A DNA stretch of 64,000 nt from JANQRA01 sp035762545 (lineage in GTDB: Bacteria > Actinomycetota > Acidimicrobiia > Spongiisociales > ZC4RG35): the NCBI GenBank assembly GCA_035762545.1, contig DASTOM010000024.1:62001-126000 (forward strand), written 5' to 3'. Both the position numbers and the translations under genes were made by a program. Shown in pieces: positions 32,583 through 40,372 of this stretch (its first letter is position 1; each line of letters begins with the position of its first letter). A model generated the notes under the pieces. It was given only the letters and a program-made list of their open reading frames with translations. It made no database searches and was not told the DNA's origin.

Positions 32583-33524
32583 CTACCCGGACGGGCCGTA
32601 CTCGGCCGGCATCGGGAGGCCTTTCATCCCGGCCAGCAGATTGTCCACGGCTAGGTTGGCCATGGCGTGCCGGGTTCGCACTGACGCCGAGGCGATATGT
32701 GGCACTACCAGGCAGTTCTCGTACCGGAGAAGCGGGTGATCCGCCGGCAACGGCTCGGGATCGGTCACGTCGAGGGCGACCCCGGCGATCCCATCGCGTT
32801 CCAGGGCCGACACGAGATCGTCAGTGACGACAACAGGCCCTCGGGCCACATTGACCAGATAGGCGGTCGATTTCATCGCGGCGAGCTGCTCAGCCCCGAT
32901 GAGGCCCCTCGTGCTGTCGTCGAGTTTGGTGCAGAGCACGACATGATCGCTGCGGCCGAGAAGTTCCTCGAGATCGACCTGCTCCCACGGGCCGTCGACC
33001 GGCTGAGGCGAGGTGTAGATCACCTCCATGTCGAACCCCGAGGCGCGACGAGCCACCGCCTGACCGATCCGACCCATCCCGACCACGCCGAGAACCGTCC
33101 CGTGCAGGTCGCCTCCGGCGAGGTGGAAGATCTCCCATGGGCCCCACTCCCCTGCCCTTACCTCGCGTTCGCCCTCGGGGAGGCGGCGGACGATGGCGGC
33201 CAGGAGTGCGAAGGCCGAGTCGGCGACTGTCTCGGTCAGCACGTCAGGCGTGTGCCCGAGCTTGATCCCCCGTCGTTGGCACGCTGCCACGTCGATGTTG
33301 TCGACCCCGACGGCCATCTGTGAGACGATCTCCAACCGAGGAGCCTTTTCCAGGAGCGACTCGTCGATCCGGTCGGTCAACATGCAGAGCAGTCCACGGG
33401 CCCCGGCGACTCCGGCGATCAATTCACGTTCGGGCACCGGCCCGTCACCCTCCCACACATCGATCTCGAACCCTTCGAGGCGGGCGAGACCCGGGATGAG
33501 CTTGGTCACATAGATGCGGTCCAC
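32583..33524 (-). CDS. D-isomer-specific 2-hydroxyacid dehydrogenase (glyoxylate/hydroxypyruvate reductase-like)
   Basis: A 313-residue NAD(P)-dependent oxidoreductase of the GyaR/GRHPR type. Seen: VSQMAVGVDNIDV, the dinucleotide fold GVVGMGRIGQ (about 146-155), catalytic Arg in NVARGPVV, Glu in DVTDPEPLP, and His in VPHIASASVRTR. It probably reduces glyoxylate, hydroxypyruvate or a related 2-ketoacid. The GTG start at 33524 is supported by the N-terminus DRIYVTKLIPGL. It ends 51 bp upstream of pckA, so a joint transcript into pckA is possible. Confidence 0.88.
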   Translation of the reverse strand: MDRIYVTKLIPGLARLEGFEIDVWEGDGPVPERELIAGVAGARGLLCMLTDRIDESLLEKAPRLEIVSQMAVGVDNIDVAACQRRGIKLGHTPDVLTETVADSAFALLAAIVRRLPEGEREVRAGEWGPWEIFHLAGGDLHGTVLGVVGMGRIGQAVARRASGFDMEVIYTSPQPVDGPWEQVDLEELLGRSDHVVLCTKLDDSTRGLIGAEQLAAMKSTAYLVNVARGPVVVTDDLVSALERDGIAGVALDVTDPEPLPADHPLLRYENCLVVPHIASASVRTRHAMANLAVDNLLAGMKGLPMPAEYGPSG

Positions 33525-33575
33525 CGGCAGATGAGGCTAAACGGTACGGGAGATGCCACCGATAACATCCCGGAC

Positions 33576-34367
33576 ATGCGGCGCGGGACAACCCTCATCG
33601 CGGCACTCATGCTGCTGACGGCATGCGGCCAGGCGGCTACCGAGCCGCCGGACCCCGGGATCCCGGAACCGCAGGTGGAACCGGTTCGGGACGATCCCCC
33701 CGTCGGCGATCCCGCCCCCCTCGAAACCCGACCCGTCTGGGAGGGGTTCGAAGCCACTCGACACGCCGATCCGACCCTCGTAGCGATGGCTCACGGCCCC
33801 GTCGACGTCTATGCCAGCACCGAGGACACCGCTCCGATGACGACGATCGATCCGGCGACGATCCTGGGCACGGTGACGGTCCTCGGAGTGGTCTCCGCGC
33901 CAAGCGATGGCTGGGTCGAGGTGATGCTTCCGATCAGGCCGAACGGAACGACCGGATGGGCGCGGGCCGACGAGTTGTCGTTCTACGTCGCGGACAGCCG
34001 GATCGTCGTCGACCTCGGTGACAGGCGACTCACCTACATCGTGGACGGAGACGAGGTGCTGTCCACCGAAGTGGGCATCGGCAGCGATCACAACGAGACC
34101 CCGGTCGGCGAGTTCTTCGTCACCGACCTGGTCACGGTGACCACGGCCAACAGCCCGTGGGGCCCTCACGCACTGGGACTGTCCGCCCGATCAGACACGA
34201 TCACCGAGTTCAACGGTGGTGACGGAATCATCGGCATACACGGCACCGACAATCCCTCCTCCATCGGCGGGAGCATCTCCCTGGGTTGCGTACGGCTCCC
34301 CAACGAGATCATCACCGAGCTCTATGCGATGGTGCCCCTGGGCACGCGTGTCGAGGTCAGGGCCTGA
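33576..34367 (+). CDS. L,D-transpeptidase (YkuD) lipoprotein
   Basis: Cell-wall enzyme forming 3-3 peptidoglycan cross-links or anchoring proteins. The 263-residue precursor has a lipoprotein signal (TTLIAALMLLTAC, lipid Cys17), a Pro-rich linker, and an SH3-like segment (about 85-135; VDVYASTEDTAPM, GTTGWARADEL). The C-terminal YkuD domain has the catalytic motif IHGTDNP through SLGCVRLPN (His222, Cys238). The ATG at 33576 gives the canonical signal. The stop is 3 bp from the convergent hydratase gene. Confidence 0.9.
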   Translation: MRRGTTLIAALMLLTACGQAATEPPDPGIPEPQVEPVRDDPPVGDPAPLETRPVWEGFEATRHADPTLVAMAHGPVDVYASTEDTAPMTTIDPATILGTVTVLGVVSAPSDGWVEVMLPIRPNGTTGWARADELSFYVADSRIVVDLGDRRLTYIVDGDEVLSTEVGIGSDHNETPVGEFFVTDLVTVTTANSPWGPHALGLSARSDTITEFNGGDGIIGIHGTDNPSSIGGSISLGCVRLPNEIITELYAMVPLGTRVEVRA

Positions 34368-34370
34368 CGA

Positions 34371-35231
34371 TCAATCGCGGGTCGCGACCAGCCCGTGAGA
34401 GAGCACCGTCTGCTCCCGCTCCCGGGTCGTGGTCTCCACCATTATGGCTTCGTCCGTTTCCCAGATCTGGCTGACGAGGGTCTCACCGGGAAAGACGTGG
34501 CCGGAGAATCGTGCCGATATCGATCCGACCTGTTCGGCCTCTCCACCCAAGGCGGCCTCGATCACGGCGAGGGTGACGACTCCGTATGTGCAGAGACCGT
34601 GGAGGATCGGACGCCCGAAACCGGCGACAGCCGCGAAGGCGGGATCGGCGTGAAGCGGGTTCTTGTCACCCGAGGCCATCCGGTAGAGGAGCGCTTGCTG
34701 GGGCAAGGTCGGTGACTCCACCACGTGGTCGGGCGCACGATCAGGCGGGCCTTTCGGTGCCGACGCACCCCTGTCTCCGCCGAACCCGCCCTCTCCTCGA
34801 ACGTAGACCCCGGAGGTGTTGGTGAACAAAGGGGTATCGGAGCCCTCCAGCGTGGACACGACCTCGATAACGAGCAGGGCTCCCCGGCCTTTGTCGAGAA
34901 CGTCGACGATCCGCCCCGTCTGTTTCACCGACCCGCGGACCGGGATCGGGGAGTGGATCTGCAACCTCTGGTCGCCGTGGAGGATCTGCGACAGTTGGAT
35001 GTCCAGGCCCTCGATGGCCCCGACTCCCATGACCATCGCAAATGGAGGGATCGTCCCGAAGGCAGGTACGGCCTTGAGCTCGGCCTCGTAGGCATATTCG
35101 AGCTGTCTGGGGTCGTCGGGCGGGACACCGGCCCCGACCCCGAGGTTGTAGAGGATGACGTCCTCCTCCGACCACGAGAACGTGGTCTCCTCGAGGGTCG
35201 CTCCGACTATCCGGTCGACGTCGATCGGCAT
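34371..35231 (-). CDS. MaoC-like (R)-specific enoyl-CoA hydratase (hydratase 2)
   Basis: A 286-residue double-hotdog hydratase like the hydratase-2 domain of peroxisomal multifunctional enzyme 2. The second half carries the catalytic block ASGDKNPLHADPAF (Asp189, His194) and GFGRPILHGLCTYG. The first half has FSWSEEDVILYNLGVGAG, typical of the family. It hydrates trans-2-enoyl-CoA to (3R)-hydroxyacyl-CoA. The ATG overlaps the SDR stop by 1 bp (TGATG), so it is coupled to the gene for the next step. Confidence 0.9.
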   Translation of the reverse strand: MPIDVDRIVGATLEETTFSWSEEDVILYNLGVGAGVPPDDPRQLEYAYEAELKAVPAFGTIPPFAMVMGVGAIEGLDIQLSQILHGDQRLQIHSPIPVRGSVKQTGRIVDVLDKGRGALLVIEVVSTLEGSDTPLFTNTSGVYVRGEGGFGGDRGASAPKGPPDRAPDHVVESPTLPQQALLYRMASGDKNPLHADPAFAAVAGFGRPILHGLCTYGVVTLAVIEAALGGEAEQVGSISARFSGHVFPGETLVSQIWETDEAIMVETTTREREQTVLSHGLVATRD

Positions 35232-36139
35232 CAGCCGGCCATGACCTGGCCGAGCATCATGATCTCCTCGTTGCTGTTGGATGGGATCTGGTACTCGGTC
35301 ACGTCGCGGATCTCGTCGATGTGTGCAGCGACGTCCTCGGCGGTTGCCACGACTTCGGGGCCGGCGAACCATCCCTGGTTCACCCCGACGAAAACCCGGC
35401 CGTAGCGACCCCCACCGACGGTGAAGATCTCATGGGTGTACGGGTTCTCCTCGGAACACAGGAAGACGACCATCGCGGTGACCTGTTCGGGGTCGACGAG
35501 ATCGGCCATCGGGCCGAGCAGGTCTTCGGTCATCCGGGTCTTGGCGACCGGGGCGATCGCGTTCGACTTGATGCCGTACTTCGCTCCCTCGATGGCGAGC
35601 ACGTTGGAGAGACCCATAAGACCAGCCTTGGCGGCCCCGTAGTTGGCCTGTCCGAAGTTGCCGAAGAGCCCGGACCCCGATGACGTGAACACGAATCGCC
35701 CATAGCCCTTCTCCTTCATGATGCTGAAGGCCGGAGACGAGACGTAGAACGCCCCCTTGAGGTGGACGTCGAGAACTGCCTCGACCTCGGCCATGTTCAT
35801 GTTGGCGAAAGACTTGTCCCGGAGGATCCCAGCGTTGTTGACGACGATGTCGACGGTGCCGAATGCGTCGATCGCACTCTGGACGACCGCGGCTCCGCCC
35901 TCCTCGGTCGAGACCGAGTCGTAGTTGGCCACGGCTTCACCGCCAGCCTCCCCGATCTCGGACACGACCACGTCTGCGGCGGACTGGGACGCTCCGGTCC
36001 CATCCACCGATCCCCCGAGGTCGTTGACCACGACCCGGGCCCCGCGTCGGGCCAGATCGAGGGCATAGGTCTTGCCGAGGCCGCCACCGGCTCCGGTGAC
36101 GATCGCGACGCGACCATCGAAAGTGATTTGTTCAGTCAT
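35231..36139 (-). CDS. SDR dehydrogenase, MFE-2/17-beta-HSD4-like (3R)-hydroxyacyl-CoA dehydrogenase
   Basis: A 302-residue short-chain dehydrogenase. Seen: cofactor loop TGAGGGLG (15-22), VVNDLGGSVDGTG (NAD-type acidic loop), NNAGILRDKSF (101-111), catalytic Ser (about 153), and YGAAK (Tyr167, Lys171). The motif pattern matches the D-specific dehydrogenase domain of peroxisomal multifunctional enzyme 2, which oxidises (3R)-hydroxyacyl-CoA. The hydratase-2 domain that is fused to it in eukaryotes is a separate overlapping gene here. ATG 36139; a 19-bp gap follows the acyl-CoA dehydrogenase. Confidence 0.9.
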   Translation of the reverse strand: MTEQITFDGRVAIVTGAGGGLGKTYALDLARRGARVVVNDLGGSVDGTGASQSAADVVVSEIGEAGGEAVANYDSVSTEEGGAAVVQSAIDAFGTVDIVVNNAGILRDKSFANMNMAEVEAVLDVHLKGAFYVSSPAFSIMKEKGYGRFVFTSSGSGLFGNFGQANYGAAKAGLMGLSNVLAIEGAKYGIKSNAIAPVAKTRMTEDLLGPMADLVDPEQVTAMVVFLCSEENPYTHEIFTVGGGRYGRVFVGVNQGWFAGPEVVATAEDVAAHIDEIRDVTEYQIPSNSNEEIMMLGQVMAG

Positions 36140-36158
36140 GTATCGCTCCGTGTGTTGA

Positions 36159-37307
36159 TCAGAGACCGAGGGACTTGCCGATGATCTCTTTCATGATCTC
36201 GGTGGTGCCCCCGTAGATGGTCTGCACCCTTGCGTCCCGGAAGGCCCGGGCGATCGGGTATTCCTCCATGTAGCCCCAACCACCGAACAGTTGCAGGCAC
36301 CGTGTCATCACGCTGTTCTCGAGCTCGGTCACCCACCACTTCGCCTTGGCCGCCTCTTCGGCGGTGAGCTCCCCGGCATTGAGGGCGATGATCTGCGAAT
36401 CGACGTAAGTCTGGGCGATGTCGAGCTCGGTTCGCATCTCGGCCATGGTGTGCTTGACAGTCTGGAAACCACCAATCGGCCGGCCGAACGCCTGACGCTC
36501 CTTCACGTACTCGAGCGTCCAATCGAAGGCGGTCTGGGCGTGGGCGATCGATCCCGTCGTCAGCGAGAGCCTCTCCTGTGGGAGGTTGTGGACCAGATGT
36601 AGAAAGCCTTTGCCTTCCTCCCCGAGGAGATTGGATGCCGGCACTCGGACGTCATCGAAGAAGAGCTCCGCCGTGTCCTGGGCGTGAAGCCCGATCTTCT
36701 CGAGATTGCGGCCCCGGGTGAACCCCTCCATCCCGTCCTCGATGACGAGGAGGCTCATCCCGGTGTGTCGTTGGCTCGGATCCGTCTTGACGGCGGTAAC
36801 GACGAGGTCGGAGTTGATTCCGTTGGTGATGAAGGTCTTCGAGCCGTTTACGACATAGGTATCGCCGTCCCGGATAGCCGTCGTCTGTATCCCGGCGAGG
36901 TCGGACCCCGCACCTGGCTCGGTCATGGCTATGGCGGTCATCAGCTCGCCTGATGCCAGACCCGGGAACCACCTTTCCTGCTGCTCTTCATTGCTGAGCT
37001 CGAGGAAGTACGGGAGAACGACGTCGTTGTGGAGCGTGATGCACATCCCCGAGGCGAACGCATCGGCCCGCATCATCTCCTCGACGATCACGGCGTTGAA
37101 ACGGAAGTCGTCGACACCTCCGCCACCGTGCTCCTCCGGGACGGCCATCCCGAGCAAGCCGGACTGACCGGCCTTGCGGAACATCTCCTTGTCGACCTTG
37201 CCCGCGGCCTCCCATTTGGCCACGTTGGGGACGACCTCCCGGGCTACGAACTCCCGGACGCTCTCTCGAAAGAGGTCATGATCGGCGTCGAAGATCTCTC
37301 GAGTCAG
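36159..37307 (-). CDS. Acyl-CoA dehydrogenase, apparent CTG start
   Basis: FAD enzyme that introduces the alpha,beta double bond into acyl-CoA. With a CTG start at 37307 it has 382 residues, the family norm, opening TREIFDADHDLFRESVREFV as expected. There is no ATG, GTG or TTG in this frame upstream of 37223, and starting there would remove the first helix. Seen: AMTEPGAGSDLAG, FITNG, ERQAFGRPIGGFQ and IYGGTTEIMKE. The MCAD-type Glu (IYEGT) is absent, so the helix-G Glu of LEYVKERQAFG may be the base, as in LCAD and isovaleryl-CoA dehydrogenase. The CTG lies 1 nt after the ligase stop. Confidence 0.92.
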   Translation of the reverse strand: MTREIFDADHDLFRESVREFVAREVVPNVAKWEAAGKVDKEMFRKAGQSGLLGMAVPEEHGGGGVDDFRFNAVIVEEMMRADAFASGMCITLHNDVVLPYFLELSNEEQQERWFPGLASGELMTAIAMTEPGAGSDLAGIQTTAIRDGDTYVVNGSKTFITNGINSDLVVTAVKTDPSQRHTGMSLLVIEDGMEGFTRGRNLEKIGLHAQDTAELFFDDVRVPASNLLGEEGKGFLHLVHNLPQERLSLTTGSIAHAQTAFDWTLEYVKERQAFGRPIGGFQTVKHTMAEMRTELDIAQTYVDSQIIALNAGELTAEEAAKAKWWVTELENSVMTRCLQLFGGWGYMEEYPIARAFRDARVQTIYGGTTEIMKEIIGKSLGL

Positions 37308-37308
37308 G

Positions 37309-39150
37309 TCACACCCCGGCGTACATCGATTCGATCTGATCGGCGTATTTGTCCAGCACGATCCGACGCTTCAGCTTGAGCGAGGGAGTCACCTCCCCAC
37401 TGTCCGGTGTCCACTCGTCAGGGACGACGATCCACTTCTTGATCTGTTCGACCCGAGCAACCGACTCGTTCGCCTGGTCGACCGCACGAGCGATCTCCTC
37501 CTGAACCTCGGGCAGTCGGGAGAAGCTGGCCAGATCGTGATACTCGAGACCACGGGCCGCAGCCCACTCAGGCGCCTCCTCGTGATCCAGGGCGATGATC
37601 ATGCTCAGGAACTTCCGCTGGTCGCCGATCATGCAGGCCTTGGAGATCAGTGGGTGGTTGCCGAGCAGCGTCTCCAACTTGGCGGGTGCGATGTTCTTGC
37701 CCGCCGCGGTGATGATGATCTCCTTCTTGCGGCCAACGATCCAGACGTAGCCGTCCTCGTCGATCCGGGCGAGGTCGCCGGAGTGCAGCCAGCCTTCGCT
37801 GTCGAAGGTCTCGCGAGTGTCCTCGTCGAGCTTGAAATAGCCTTCGGCGACGATCCCGCCACGCATCATCAGCTCCCCGTCGTCGGCGACATCGACCTCG
37901 ACGCCGGGAAGGGCCCTGCCGACCGAACCGAACTTGTTGGCCCCGGGGAGGGTGGCGGTCGCCGGACCGGTGTTCTCCGACATCCCATAGATCTCGTGGA
38001 GGGGGACCCCGATCACGTGGAAGAACTTGATCAGGTCCGGGTTGATCGGAGCCGCCGCGGAGATGGCGATCTTGACGTCCTCCATCCCCAACCCCTCGCG
38101 GACCTTGGAAAGGGCGATTCCGTCGAGCACGCCGGCGAGAGCGGGACCTTTCTTCCCCTCCACCTCGGCCTCCACCCGCTTGGTGTTGGCATCCAGGGCT
38201 CGCTTCAGGATCATCCCCTTGACCCCCTCGGCCTCGGCGAACCGGGCCTGGAGCCGCGAGTGGAACTTCTCGTAGACCCTGGGCACGCCCACGAACAGCG
38301 TCGGCTTTGCCACCTGGATGTACTCGAGAACCCCGGCGAGATTCGGGCAGTACCACACCTGACCGGCGAGATAGGTGCCCATGTAATGGGTGGCGAGGCG
38401 TTCAGCGATGTGGGCCAGGGGCAGATACGAGACCATGCGCGGACCCACTTCGAGGTCGGCGGCGCGACGAAGGCTTTCCAGGGTCCAGACCACGTTGCGG
38501 TGGCTGATCATCACACCTTTGGGCGTCCCGGTGGTGCCCGAGGTGTAGATCAAAGTGGCCAGCGTGTCAGGGCTGATGTCCGCGGAGGAGCGGTTGACCG
38601 CGTCGGGATCGCCCTCGAGATGACCGATGCCTCTGGCGATCAGCTCGTCCCAGCCGAGCACCCAGTCGGCAGTGTCGTAGTTCTCCGCCCCTGACATCAA
38701 AACGACATACCTGAGGTTGGGAAGCTCGGACCTGATCTCCTCGAAACGCTTCATGAAATCGAGGTCCTCGAGGATGGCGACCGTCGCCTTGCAGTTGTCC
38801 GCGATGTACTGAATCTGATTCACGGCGAGGGTGGAATAGATGGTCACCGGAGTCGCTCCGGCGTGCACCGCGGCAAAGTCGGCGATGACATGTTCGGGAC
38901 GGTTGCCCGACATGATGGCGACGAACTCACCCTCACCAACACCGAGCGTTTGCAGACCCGCGGCAACCTGATGGACCCGGTTCCGGTACTCAGACCAGGT
39001 GAATGACTGCCAGTCCCCGTCTTTCCAGTGGATGGCGGGTTGGTCCGGGTAGGTGTCGGCGTTCCTGTTGAAGGAGTCGACGATCGTCTTACCCTCCACC
39101 AGAGCATCGATCTCGGCTCGCTCTGCCAGCACCGCAGCGTTAACGGTCAC
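37309..39150 (-). CDS. Long-chain fatty-acid CoA ligase (FadD15-like)
   Basis: A 613-residue AMP-forming acyl-CoA synthetase. Seen: P-loop IYTSGTTGTPKGV (about 186-198), IAERLATHYMGTYLAG, the A5 motif EIYGMSENTG, DLARIDEDGYVWIVGRKKEII and the catalytic C-terminal Lys region PSLKLKRRIV. The long linker with SKVREGLGMEDVKIAISAAAP marks the long-chain bubblegum/FadD15 branch. The GTG at 39150 follows a strong GGAGGAA box. It probably activates the substrate for the downstream beta-oxidation enzymes. Cytoplasmic or peripheral to the membrane. Confidence 0.93.
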   Translation of the reverse strand: MTVNAAVLAERAEIDALVEGKTIVDSFNRNADTYPDQPAIHWKDGDWQSFTWSEYRNRVHQVAAGLQTLGVGEGEFVAIMSGNRPEHVIADFAAVHAGATPVTIYSTLAVNQIQYIADNCKATVAILEDLDFMKRFEEIRSELPNLRYVVLMSGAENYDTADWVLGWDELIARGIGHLEGDPDAVNRSSADISPDTLATLIYTSGTTGTPKGVMISHRNVVWTLESLRRAADLEVGPRMVSYLPLAHIAERLATHYMGTYLAGQVWYCPNLAGVLEYIQVAKPTLFVGVPRVYEKFHSRLQARFAEAEGVKGMILKRALDANTKRVEAEVEGKKGPALAGVLDGIALSKVREGLGMEDVKIAISAAAPINPDLIKFFHVIGVPLHEIYGMSENTGPATATLPGANKFGSVGRALPGVEVDVADDGELMMRGGIVAEGYFKLDEDTRETFDSEGWLHSGDLARIDEDGYVWIVGRKKEIIITAAGKNIAPAKLETLLGNHPLISKACMIGDQRKFLSMIIALDHEEAPEWAAARGLEYHDLASFSRLPEVQEEIARAVDQANESVARVEQIKKWIVVPDEWTPDSGEVTPSLKLKRRIVLDKYADQIESMYAGV

Positions 39151-39226
39151 AGTTCCTCCGCACAGGTTGGACTACAGGTCAGGGTCCGGAGTGTACCGAT
39201 GCGCGACGGACTACACCGGGGGCCGG

Positions 39227-40372
39227 TCAGCTCGCTGCAGCCACCGCACCACCCGATATCAGATCTGCGATATCGGCTTCGGAGAAGCCGAGTTCGCCGA
39301 GGATCACGACCGTGTCCGATCCCGGCATCACCGGGGCTCGCGGAGCATCGCAGGGAGTGGAACTGAACCGAGGAGCCGGGGCCGGTTGCAGCATCCCACC
39401 CACCTCGACGAACGTCGATCGATCCGCCACGTGAGGGTGGTGTGGCGCCTCGGCCAAAGACATCACCGGGGCCACACACGCGTCGGTGCCGGCGAAGTGC
39501 CCTGCCCACTCGTCCCGTGTTCTCTCGAGAAAGATGGCGGCAAATGTCTCACGCATCTCCGGCCATGAGTCCCGATCGTTCTGCGGGCCCACTTCCTCGG
39601 GTTCGATGCCGAGTCCGTCGATGAGTGCGGAGAAGAACTGGGGCTCCAATGCCCCTACGGCCACGTGCTCGCCATCTGAAGTCTGATAGGTCCTGTAGAA
39701 CGGCGCCGCACCATCGAGGAGATTGGACTCCCTGCTCGGCCGCCACCAGCCGTCTGCCATGTATCCGTGGTGTGACGCCGTGAGTAGAGCCGAGCCATCG
39801 ACCATCGCCGCATCGACTACCTGGCCTTCGCCGGTTTCCCGCGACCGGATGATCGCGGCCAGGACTCCCAACGCCAGGAACATCCCTCCGCCGCCGAAGT
39901 CTCCGACCAGGTTCAGGGGCGGGATGGGTCGGTCGGCCGGCCCCACCGCATGCAGCGCCCCGGACACAGCGATGTAGTCGATGTCGTGGCCCGCCATGCC
40001 TGCCATGGGACCACTCTGACCCCATCCCGTCATCCGTCCGTAGACCAGGGCCGGGTTTCGGGCGAGGCACTCGGCGGGGCCGATCCCCAAGCGCTCGGTG
40101 ACACCGGGCCGGTAGCCCTCGATCAGGGCGTCTGACCTTTCGACCGATCGGAGCACCACCTCGACACCATCGGGATGTTTGAGGTCGACGGCAACCGAGA
40201 GACGACTTCGATTCATAACGTCGTTGGGCGACGGGGGGAAGAGGCCCGAACCGGAGGGACGATCGAATCTCACCACCCGTGCTCCCAGATCGGCCAGCAC
40301 CATCCCGGCAAACGGCCCGGGCCCGAGCCCGGCCAATTCGGTGACGACGACGCCTTCGAGTGGACCCGGCAT
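39227..40372 (-). CDS. Alpha-methylacyl-CoA racemase (CoA-transferase family III)
   Basis: A 381-residue racemase that inverts the C2 stereocentre of 2-methylacyl-CoA thioesters (branched fatty acids, sterol side chains). Seen: LAGLGPGPFAGMVLADLGA, EGYRPGV, GHDIDYIAVSGALHAVG and LVGDFGGGGMFL. His129 and Asp158 align by position with the catalytic pair of mycobacterial MCR. The ATG at 40372 overlaps the upstream solute-binding-protein stop (TGATG). It leads into the ligase after 76 bp. This enzyme is the best clue that the cluster handles branched or sterol-derived acids. Confidence 0.9.
   Translation of the reverse strand: MPGPLEGVVVTELAGLGPGPFAGMVLADLGARVVRFDRPSGSGLFPPSPNDVMNRSRLSVAVDLKHPDGVEVVLRSVERSDALIEGYRPGVTERLGIGPAECLARNPALVYGRMTGWGQSGPMAGMAGHDIDYIAVSGALHAVGPADRPIPPLNLVGDFGGGGMFLALGVLAAIIRSRETGEGQVVDAAMVDGSALLTASHHGYMADGWWRPSRESNLLDGAAPFYRTYQTSDGEHVAVGALEPQFFSALIDGLGIEPEEVGPQNDRDSWPEMRETFAAIFLERTRDEWAGHFAGTDACVAPVMSLAEAPHHPHVADRSTFVEVGGMLQPAPAPRFSSTPCDAPRAPVMPGSDTVVILGELGFSEADIADLISGGAVAAAS

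Noticed and set aside
37537..38694. 385-codon open frame antisense to the acyl-CoA synthetase
   Set aside because: Shadow of the GC-rich ligase gene; composition (DPG, GDD, VDG runs) is typical of antisense frames.
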